Shown piece after piece: positions 25,798 through 32,569 of a DNA stretch of 64,000 bases. How positions within the stretch are numbered: the first letter of the stretch is position 1; each line of letters starts with the position of its first letter. Source of the stretch: an uncultured Erysipelotrichaceae bacterium (lineage in GTDB: Bacteria; Bacillota_I; Bacilli_A; Erysipelotrichales; Erysipelotrichaceae); contig CANDJN010000003.1 in assembly GCA_947385085.1 (NCBI GenBank), positions 1-64,000 on the forward strand, written 5' to 3'. The notes under the pieces are model-generated. The model saw only the letters and a list, made by a program, of their open reading frames with translations. It was not told the origin of the DNA and did not search any database. The position numbers and the translations under genes are program-made.

Positions 25798-26979
25798 ATG
25801 AAACTACAGGACATCCTGCGTAAAATAAAAAAAGCTGATGAGGATTATCATATGATCCAAAATGGTGATCGCATCGCCGTTGGTGTATCGGGTGGTAAGG
25901 ATTCCATGGTTTTGCTTACGGCACTGTACATGTATTCCAAATATCCACACTGTGATTTTACTGTAGTCGGCATTCATATCGACCTTGGCTTTTCCAACAT
26001 GAACTTTCATGAAGTGGATAAATTCTGTGCCAAGCATGGCATTGAATTTTATCACGAGCCTTCACCGGTATATGAGATATTGAAAAAAAATCCTGATAAA
26101 AATGGTAAGATTCAATGCAGTCTTTGTTCCAAGTTTAAAAAAGCTACAGTAATCGAAGCCGCTAAAAAATACCATTGTAATAAGACCGCATTTGGCCATC
26201 ACGGTGATGATGCAGTGGAAACGCTGCTTTTGAATGCCATTTACGGGGGACGTATCGCCACATTTAAGCCGAAAATGTATTTGACCAATACGAAAATGAT
26301 GTTTGTTCGGCCACTGATTTACTGTTATGAACAGGAGATATTATCTGCCCATCATATCAATGCGATACCGGAAGTGAAAAACACCTGTCCCAACGACGGG
26401 TATACCAAGCGACAGGAGATGAAGGAACTGCTCAACGCATTGTATCGAAAATATCCGGAAGCTAAAGGAAATTTTTTATCTATGCTTAGCAATCAAAAGC
26501 AATTGGATTTATGGCGTCCTCAGGCTATCGATTATGAAATTATGCCCATGACAAAGGAACAGTGGGATTATATTTCCGCTTGGCAATATCCCTTTCCTCA
26601 TTCCCTCTATGATCCAGGTACATGCCAAACGAATTTAAAAACAGGCTATGTAGCGCTTGCTCAAGAAGAAATCATCGGATTTTTTACCTTTCAAGCCATT
26701 GAAGAAGGTATAGAAATTCAAGGAGGATTGCATCCCAATTTATGTGGCATGGGATTAGGAAGCACATTTATGAATGATGTAGAAGCCTTTATGTTTTATC
26801 ACTTCCATCCCCACTTCATACAGCTCACCATTGCCATATCTCATCAACAGGCGGTCAAATTTTGCGAGCATTGCGGCTATATGATTTATGATACATTCCA
26901 ACAAAGTATCGAAGGTAAATCACATGAATATTATCATATGAGGAAGCAAATCGTGAATGAAAAAAACGATGAGCATTAA
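25798..26979 (+). CDS. TtcA-like tRNA-thiolation PP-loop protein fused to a GNAT acetyltransferase
   Basis: A 393-residue protein with two domains. Residues 1-235 form an N-type ATP pyrophosphatase of the TtcA group: PP-loop SGGKDS (31-36), the CSLC pair (107-110) and GHHGDDAVETLLLN; C197 could be the third cysteine that binds a cluster in TtcA proteins. Known members thiolate C32 of tRNA. Residues about 244-385 form a GNAT domain: MPMTKEQWDYISAW, ALAQEEIIGFFTF, the acetyl-CoA loop LCGMGLGSTF (315-324) and QAVKFCEHCGYM. The frame is continuous through the join. The start at 25798 follows GGAG; the longer frame to 25744 is unsupported. It is a lone plus-strand gene, divergent from truB. Confidence 0.85.
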   Translation: MKLQDILRKIKKADEDYHMIQNGDRIAVGVSGGKDSMVLLTALYMYSKYPHCDFTVVGIHIDLGFSNMNFHEVDKFCAKHGIEFYHEPSPVYEILKKNPDKNGKIQCSLCSKFKKATVIEAAKKYHCNKTAFGHHGDDAVETLLLNAIYGGRIATFKPKMYLTNTKMMFVRPLIYCYEQEILSAHHINAIPEVKNTCPNDGYTKRQEMKELLNALYRKYPEAKGNFLSMLSNQKQLDLWRPQAIDYEIMPMTKEQWDYISAWQYPFPHSLYDPGTCQTNLKTGYVALAQEEIIGFFTFQAIEEGIEIQGGLHPNLCGMGLGSTFMNDVEAFMFYHFHPHFIQLTIAISHQQAVKFCEHCGYMIYDTFQQSIEGKSHEYYHMRKQIVNEKNDEH

Positions 26980-27038
26980 TCATCATTTTCATTATATTTG
27001 TTTATTATATCACTGAACAAAGGGTGTATTTATCATCA

Positions 27039-27659
27039 TTAATAACAACATAGAAACGGGAAAAAGATACCGCGGCTGCACAGCGTACACAGCATCAATT
27101 CACAACAGCACATTGATCCGCATGAATAAGGGGCGGAGGTAAACGGTCCGCGCATTCTTTGATATTGAGCCCGTCCCATTTCCATCTGTGCCAGTGTCTG
27201 ACGATACTGCTGATTGGTTGGATCCATTTCACAGGCTTTCTTAATATTTTCTACTGCCGCAATCGGATTGTTCTTCCCCCAAAGACTCAAACCAAACAGA
27301 AAATACCACTGGGCATTTCTTTCTTCTACTGCAATCCGCTGTAACAGCTGATATGCTTCCTCATAGCGACCGGTATGGATCATTTGCATGGCTGCCTGCA
27401 GCTCCATCGAATCAGAAAAATCGCTGTTTTGTTGGTAACCAAATGCTTGCGCAAAGGGATCTCCGCCACCCTTTCGCTGTTCCATAATCTGATCATACGC
27501 ATTTTGAACCTGTTTGAACATCTCTGTATATTCATCCAAATGCGGACTACCGACATTGGCATCCGGATGGTATTTTTTGCTTAATTTTCGATATGCCCTT
27601 TTGACTTCTTCATCACTGGCATTTCGATCGACACCCAATATTCTATATGGATCCTGCAT
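27039..27659 (-). CDS. J-domain protein with cysteine-rich C-terminus
   Basis: A 206-residue protein. Residues 1-65 are a J domain (DPYRILGVDRNASDEEVKRAYRK) with the HPD motif at 31-33 that stimulates DnaK. A TPR-like helical repeat follows (TGRYEEAYQLLQRI, PIAAVENIKKACEMDPTNQQY), and the last 28 residues hold seven cysteines in a hydrophobic setting, suggesting membrane attachment or metal binding. It has no DnaJ G/F or zinc-finger domain. The start at 27659 is set by AGGTGAT. It overlaps the DUF5685 gene by 17 bases, so the two are translationally coupled and probably work together. The client is unknown. Confidence 0.82.
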   Translation of the reverse strand: MQDPYRILGVDRNASDEEVKRAYRKLSKKYHPDANVGSPHLDEYTEMFKQVQNAYDQIMEQRKGGGDPFAQAFGYQQNSDFSDSMELQAAMQMIHTGRYEEAYQLLQRIAVEERNAQWYFLFGLSLWGKNNPIAAVENIKKACEMDPTNQQYRQTLAQMEMGRAQYQRMRGPFTSAPYSCGSMCCCELMLCTLCSRGIFFPFLCCY

Positions 27660-28488
27660 GATCATCACCTGTTCTTTTCTTTTTAATGGTTTCAAATTTT
27701 GCCCATACACCGCTATATAGGATGTTTCTGATCAAATCCACATAAAGCAGAATCGGCAGCTTTTCAAAGGCACGGGCACTATTTGCCATCATTAATTCCA
27801 ATATCTCATAAATACGCTGATCAAAATCTATTTGTTTTGCATATTGAATCAGCGGATTAAAACGCTGTTGCTTTTCGTCATCTTCCCGATCATCAAACGC
27901 ATCCATAATATAGATAAAGCGCCCCAAGTAATCTCCCATTTCATATAATGAATCGTGCCATTCATCGTCACGCACTGCCAATACTTCCCCCATTAACACA
28001 CCACTTAGAGATGCTAAGCGATCCAAATCATCACAATTACTGTGTTCCAGCTCATGATTTTCCTGTAACGCTGTTTCGATGCGTAATGTCTTTTCCGGAT
28101 ATTTGGCTTTTAACATATCGTAATACGGCTGTAAAAATCGTTTCATGACCTTGGAACGGATATGATGCTCATCATCACAATCATCGCAACATTTCAAATA
28201 AGTAAGCAGTATTGTCATATCTGCACAATAGCCGGAAAACTCATTCATAATCCTGTGGTGTTTCTTTTGCGGATGCAAAAGACATCGCGCATCCACTACG
28301 CTGTTTTCCACCTCATAAAGAGCGCTGAGCACCAATGCGACAAAGGTCAAATCATAATTGAGAGAAAGCTGTCCGATGCGTCCATAGCCATCCTTCAACG
28401 CTTGGCATAAGCCACAGTAAAATGATTGATAGCATTCAAAATCCTTTATTTTTAACTCGGGCTTATTGACGATAACATATCCAAACAT
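27643..28488 (-). CDS. DUF5685-family protein
   Basis: A 281-residue helical protein beginning MFGYVIVNKPELK, then the family cysteines FYCGLCQALKDGYG, RCLLHPQKKH and KCCDDCDDEH. The cysteines are placed as if to bind a metal. Function is unknown. It lacks a signal peptide; some hydrophobic helices near 40-60 could touch the membrane. AAAGGA precedes the ATG. Coupled to the downstream J-domain gene. I recall this pairing in other Bacillota, which suggests a shared complex, but that is from memory. Confidence 0.8.
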   Translation of the reverse strand: MFGYVIVNKPELKIKDFECYQSFYCGLCQALKDGYGRIGQLSLNYDLTFVALVLSALYEVENSVVDARCLLHPQKKHHRIMNEFSGYCADMTILLTYLKCCDDCDDEHHIRSKVMKRFLQPYYDMLKAKYPEKTLRIETALQENHELEHSNCDDLDRLASLSGVLMGEVLAVRDDEWHDSLYEMGDYLGRFIYIMDAFDDREDDEKQQRFNPLIQYAKQIDFDQRIYEILELMMANSARAFEKLPILLYVDLIRNILYSGVWAKFETIKKKRTGDDHAGSI

Positions 28489-28580
28489 GAAATTTCCTTT
28501 CGCAACGATATTATTTTAACGCACTTGCATGAAAAAGGAAAGCACAAATAGTAAAACAAGATAGGGAAATGCTGTTTCCA

Positions 28581-28703
28581 TTACGATTCTCTGTGCTGTA
28601 ATACCAAAGTTATACCGATAATAAATTCCTTTGACCATATATCCAAAGCACTTGTATCTTTAATTAAGGGAATGACATCATTTTTATCTGCTTCAAAATA
28701 CAT
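28581..28703 (-). CDS. Possible 40-residue small protein
   Basis: ATG at 28703 with GAGGA 7 to 8 bases upstream and a stop at 28581. The first half is charged (EADKND) and the rest semi-hydrophobic (EFIIGITLVLQH). No family recognised. It could also be a random or decayed frame; the flanking DNA is otherwise non-coding. Confidence 0.25.
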   Translation of the reverse strand: MYFEADKNDVIPLIKDTSALDIWSKEFIIGITLVLQHRES

Positions 28704-28961
28704 TTTTTAATCCTCATACATAGACATCCTGATTCTCAATGTTCAATCAGTGAATCTTTAAAATTCTTTATCTCATTAATACATTATCACCTCATGCTAA
28801 TATTTTGTTTCAGTATGAGGATAAAATATTATCATTTCACATTGTTCACATGATCAATAAAAGTGATATGATTTACAAGCTACATTTCTATTCGAATCCT
28901 TAGTCCAAAAAAATGGAACGAGAAAATTAAAAAAGTCAAGAGTATACATTCACTGGATTCA

Positions 28962-28970
28962 TGTTATACT
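28962..28970 (+). promoter_or_regulatory. Extended -10 promoter of the structured RNA
   Basis: TGTTATACT at 28962-28970 (TATACT with an upstream TGn). There is no good -35. The predicted start is about 28976, just before the 5' closing strand of the RNA. Confidence 0.6.
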
Positions 28971-28975
28971 AAAGT

Positions 28976-29135
28976 TGTCCAGAGAGGTATAAATTTTTCC
29001 TACATTTAGAGATAAGGGAGACCGGATGTTATGCCCCGGTGTTGAAGACCTGTTACGAGCAGGGATCCTGATGGGGCCATACAGGTCACCCACCTGTACC
29101 TACAGGGAAAGATCTCTCCGCTCTGGACTTTTTTT
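28976..29135 (+). ncRNA. ssrS: Structured small RNA, probable 6S RNA
   Basis: A roughly 160-nt transcript can be outlined: an extended -10 promoter, a closing stem GTCCAGAG (28977-28984) pairing with CTCTGGAC (29121-29128), then a T7 run as terminator. Inside are an AGAGAT/ATCTCT or alternative GGAGA/TCTCC pairing, a CCGG/CCGG hairpin, a 7-bp GACCTGT/ACAGGTC stem enclosing CAGG/CCTG, and a CCTGT/ACAGG hairpin. A long closed rod with internal bulges is the 6S plan: 6S RNA binds and holds the housekeeping RNA polymerase. Position supports it: in B. subtilis a 6S gene lies next to the hisS-aspS cluster, as here (synteny from memory). It matches no SRP, tmRNA, RNase P or common riboswitch motif I know. 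Confidence 0.6.
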
Positions 29136-29156
29136 GTACACAGTTTGTTTTCATAA

Positions 29157-29207
29157 TAAAAATCCTGCCTACCTTCCAGCTATGGAAAGAATATACGCAG
29201 GATTTTT
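29157..29207. terminator. Terminator between the small RNA and aspS
   Basis: Perfect 11-base arms (29157-29167 and 29197-29207), with an inner TTCC/GGAA stem and A/T runs on both sides. It ends aspS transcription on the minus strand and can also stop plus-strand read-through. Confidence 0.8.
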
Positions 29208-29217
29208 AATTTATTGA

Positions 29218-30963
29218 TTACTCATTCTTTTTTATAGCCAGTCCCAATTCATCCAATTGCTGCTCATAGACCGGACTAGGCGCTTCACTCATAAGATCTG
29301 CGGCACTTGCGGTTTTAGGGAATGCAACGACGTCTCGAATGTTATCCGTTTGTGCCAATAACATAACTAAACGCTCCAAGCCGATACCCACACCACCGTG
29401 CGGTGGTGTTCCGTATTGGAAGGCGTCGAGGAAAAAGCCGAACTTGTTATGGGCTTCCTCCATACTCATGCCAATGGCTTCAAACACTTTTTCCTGCAGC
29501 TCTTGATCATGAATTCTTATGGAACCGCTTAACAGCTCATAGCCATTGACGACTAAATCATAAGCACGCGAATAACAGTGGGCAGGATCACTCATCAGCT
29601 TGTCCACATCCTCCTCATTGGGTGCGGTAAAGGGGTGATGTGCCGCCACATAACGATCTTCGCTTTCGCTGTATTCAAACATTGGAAAATTGGTAACCCA
29701 TAAGAATTTATACTCATTTTCATTAATTAGCGCCAATTCATGTCCTAATTTTTGACGCAGTGCTCCCAATGCTGTCTGCGCAGTGCGCTTTTGATCAGCG
29801 ATCATAAAAACAAGATCACCGGATTGAACTGAAAGCGTTTCTTTTATCGTCTGTTTTTCTTCATCGCTCAATACCTTAGCGATCGAGCCACTAACGCCCT
29901 CATCGCTGTATTTCAAATAAGCCAATGCCTTGGCTCCATATACCTTCACGTATTCCTGCAGCTGATCGAGCTGCTTACGGGAGAACCGATTTGCCCCTTG
30001 CTCAACCACCATCGATTGGACAATCCCCCCCTGTGCCAAGATGTTCGCAAACATTTGAAAATCAGTGCTTTGGAATATATCTGTGATATTATGACATTCC
30101 ATCGCAAAGCGCAGATCCGGCTTATCACTGCCATAGCGTTCCATACATTCATCATAACGCAGGCGTAAAAACGGTGGCAAATCAATCCCTTTAACGGATT
30201 GAAATATCTTTTGCATTAAGCCTTCGGTCATATTCCAAACGTCTTCTTCCTCCACAAAGCTCATTTCGATATCAATCTGGGTGAATTCCGGCTGACGATC
30301 GGCACGTAAATCCTCATCGCGAAAGCAGCGGGCAATCTGAAAATATTTCTCTATTCCTCCTACCATTAGCAGCTGTTTATAGATCTGAGGTGATTGCGGT
30401 AATGCATAAAATTCACCGGGATACAAGCGGCTTGGCACCAAATAATCGCGGGCTCCCTCCGGGGTGGATTTACACAAAATCGGTGTTTCAACCTCAATAA
30501 AGCCTTTTTCAGACAAGAAATTACGGGTGATGAGTGTTACCTGATGACGCAATTTCAAATTCTTTTGTAGACAAGAACGGCGCAGATCCAAATAGCGATA
30601 CTTTAAGCGAGTATCCTCCAGCGCATCAGTTTCATCGGCGATGATGATCGGTGTAGTTTTCGCCCGATTAACTATCGTGACTTCCTCTACCAATACTTCA
30701 ATATCCCCGGTCGGCAGCTTGGGATTTTTATCCTGACGCTCTACAACTTTTCCGCTAATTTGTAAAACATATTCATTGCGCACCTCACTGATCAAGTGAC
30801 TCATCGTTTCATTGAAGACAAGCTGGGTAATGCCTTCCCGATCACGCAGATCAATAAAGACCAACGCACCGAAATTGCGTCGCTTGGCTACCCAGCCAAT
30901 TAATGTCACGCTCTTTCCCGCATCTGATAAACGCAATTCCCCATTATGATGTGTTCGTTTCAT
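29218..30963 (-). CDS. aspS: Aspartate-tRNA ligase
   Basis: A class II synthetase charging tRNA(Asp). The N-terminal OB anticodon-binding domain (about 1-110, GWVAKRRNFGALVFIDLRD) is followed by motif 1, motif 2 (FRDEDLRADRQPEFTQID) and motif 3 (GVGIGLERLVMLL), with the bacterial-type GAD insertion domain between. At 581 residues it is full length. The ATG at 30963 has AGAGGAT upstream. Lies 13 bases after hisS and is controlled by the same T-box. The non-discriminating or discriminating type cannot be assigned by eye. Confidence 0.97.
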   Translation of the reverse strand: MKRTHHNGELRLSDAGKSVTLIGWVAKRRNFGALVFIDLRDREGITQLVFNETMSHLISEVRNEYVLQISGKVVERQDKNPKLPTGDIEVLVEEVTIVNRAKTTPIIIADETDALEDTRLKYRYLDLRRSCLQKNLKLRHQVTLITRNFLSEKGFIEVETPILCKSTPEGARDYLVPSRLYPGEFYALPQSPQIYKQLLMVGGIEKYFQIARCFRDEDLRADRQPEFTQIDIEMSFVEEEDVWNMTEGLMQKIFQSVKGIDLPPFLRLRYDECMERYGSDKPDLRFAMECHNITDIFQSTDFQMFANILAQGGIVQSMVVEQGANRFSRKQLDQLQEYVKVYGAKALAYLKYSDEGVSGSIAKVLSDEEKQTIKETLSVQSGDLVFMIADQKRTAQTALGALRQKLGHELALINENEYKFLWVTNFPMFEYSESEDRYVAAHHPFTAPNEEDVDKLMSDPAHCYSRAYDLVVNGYELLSGSIRIHDQELQEKVFEAIGMSMEEAHNKFGFFLDAFQYGTPPHGGVGIGLERLVMLLAQTDNIRDVVAFPKTASAADLMSEAPSPVYEQQLDELGLAIKKNE

Positions 30964-30976
30964 AAGATCCTCTTTT

Positions 30977-32275
30977 CTATTCATGATGATGCTTGGTTTC
31001 GTTATCCGCAAACAAAGCATCCATCGTATCAATCAACGCATCTACAGCGACCACTTTCTGATGCTGATCACGCAAACGTTTCACACTCACCTGCTGATTT
31101 TCCATTTCTGTTTCACCAATGATCAAAACGACCTTGGCACCCTTGCGCTCGACCGTTTTAAACTGCGCCTTGAAGGAGCGGTTTTGATAATCGCAATCGG
31201 TTTTATAACCGGCAGAGCGCAGCATCGTGGTGATGTTAAACGCATATAAAGCCGTTTCCTGGCTTAAATTTACCACATAGGCATCCAGTGTCTCCTTTTC
31301 TCCCAAGGCAATGCCTTCCCCTTCACAGGCAATGAGGAGCCGCTCTAAGCCCATCGCCCAACCGATGCCGCTCATCTGCGGTCCACCGAAATATTCAACC
31401 AAGCCATCATAGCGTCCACCGGCGAATACCGTTGCCTGCGCTCCCATTTCCTTGTTTACGGAGACAACCTCAAATACCGTATGGCTGTAATAATCCAAAC
31501 CGCGTACCAAACGATCATCAATTTCATAAGGAATTCCCAAGGCATCGAGACCCTGTAGTACCTGTTCAAAATAAGTATGTGATTCTGCATTTAAATAATC
31601 CTTCATTCGTGGTGCTGATTTCATGATCGGCAAATCATGATCGACCTTACAATCAAGAATCCGGAGTGGATTTTGTTCATAACGGCGACGACAATCCCCA
31701 CACATGGAATCAATATCCTTTTGAAAGTGCTGTTTCAGTGCTTCTCGATAATGATTGCGTGATTCCTCATCCCCTAAAGTATTGATTAAGACCTTCATGT
31801 CCTTTAGTCCTAAGGCAGATACAAAAGACCAGCCCAAGGCGATCGTTTCCACATCCAGCAAGGGGTTTTTCGCACCGATTACCTCAACGCCGAACTGGTG
31901 AAAAATGCGCTGGCGGCCTTTCTGAGGACGCTCATGGCGACACATTGGACCGACATAATACAGCTTCGCCGGCAAATCCGGTTCACCATACAGCTTATGC
32001 TCGACAAAGCTGCGAACCACCCCGGCAGTCATCTCCGGGCGCAGTGTTAACGATGTCGATGAATTTTCCAACTGAAATGTATACATTTCTTTATTCACCA
32101 TATCACTGGCGTCATTTCCCCGTTTGAACACATTCGTATGTTCAAAAATCGGAGTGCGAATTTCTTTATAATCATAGACATAACAGAATTGACGAATCAA
32201 ATCCTCCAATGCGTGCCACTGATGAATATCCTTAGGCAGAATATCCTGTGTTCCTCGCGGTGCTTGATAACTCAT
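30977..32275 (-). CDS. hisS: Histidine-tRNA ligase
   Basis: A class II synthetase charging tRNA(His). The 432-residue protein starts SYQAPRGTQDILP, has motif 1 around YKEIRTPIFEHT, motif 2 GPMCRHERPQKGRQRIFHQFG, the histidine-specific LVRGLDYYSHTVFE and AGGRYDGLVEYFGG, motif 3 GIGWAMGLERL, and a C-terminal anticodon-binding domain. The start at 32275 is set by AGGAGG 7 bases upstream; the ATG at 32293 lies before that site. First gene of the hisS-aspS operon. Confidence 0.97.
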   Translation of the reverse strand: MSYQAPRGTQDILPKDIHQWHALEDLIRQFCYVYDYKEIRTPIFEHTNVFKRGNDASDMVNKEMYTFQLENSSTSLTLRPEMTAGVVRSFVEHKLYGEPDLPAKLYYVGPMCRHERPQKGRQRIFHQFGVEVIGAKNPLLDVETIALGWSFVSALGLKDMKVLINTLGDEESRNHYREALKQHFQKDIDSMCGDCRRRYEQNPLRILDCKVDHDLPIMKSAPRMKDYLNAESHTYFEQVLQGLDALGIPYEIDDRLVRGLDYYSHTVFEVVSVNKEMGAQATVFAGGRYDGLVEYFGGPQMSGIGWAMGLERLLIACEGEGIALGEKETLDAYVVNLSQETALYAFNITTMLRSAGYKTDCDYQNRSFKAQFKTVERKGAKVVLIIGETEMENQQVSVKRLRDQHQKVVAVDALIDTMDALFADNETKHHHE

Positions 32276-32295
32276 TTCATTTCCTCCTGACATAT

Positions 32296-32517
32296 AAAAA
32301 ACGCCCTATGGATAAGGACGTATCAAACGCGGTGCCACCTTACTTCATAACGTATTTCTACCTTATGCGCTTTACTTCATAACGTGAAGACACGGCATTT
32401 CATTTCCTAAATGCTCCCATAACGCTGTCCGGTATTCACAAGCTGATAGAAATGTTCCAGCACTCATTTCCTCTCTGTCATCGCTTTGAAAATACGCCTT
32501 CGTTAGATAACGGATAT
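32296..32517 (-). promoter_or_regulatory. T-box riboswitch of hisS-aspS
   Basis: Minus-strand leader with the conserved T-box AGGTGGCACCGCG (32328-32340), followed by a terminator ACGTCCTTA/TAGGGCGT with a T6 run (32296-32321). The T-box sequence would instead pair into the antiterminator when uncharged tRNA binds. A CTTCA/TGAAG hairpin fits Stem III. Stem I lies in the 5' half, but I could not place the specifier codon with certainty; CAC (His) is expected from the first gene. Confidence 0.9.
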
Positions 32518-32523
32518 GGGTAT

Positions 32524-32552
32524 AGTTTACTGATAAATCAACACTTTGTCAA
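32524..32552 (-). promoter_or_regulatory. Promoter of the hisS T-box leader
   Basis: Minus strand TTGACA at 32547-32552, 17-base spacer, TAAACT at 32524-32529. A near-consensus sigma-A promoter, beginning just past the rel stop codon. Confidence 0.8.
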
Positions 32553-32569
32553 GCATAAGTCAATCGGTT

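Larger units (their letters stand above)
28489..28975. other. AT-rich intergenic stretch with overlapping inverted repeats
   Basis: Contains one possible 40-codon gene (28581-28703, minus). It also holds two overlapping inverted repeats: CCTCATGCT/AGTATGAGG (28790-28798 and 28812-28820) and AATATTTT/AAAATATT (28799-28806 and 28823-28830), which cannot form together. The right end carries the promoter of the structured RNA. Confidence 0.4.

Noticed and set aside
29026..29217. 63-codon frame in the structured RNA region
   Set aside because: Overlaps the stems of the predicted small RNA and its terminator, and has no family match.
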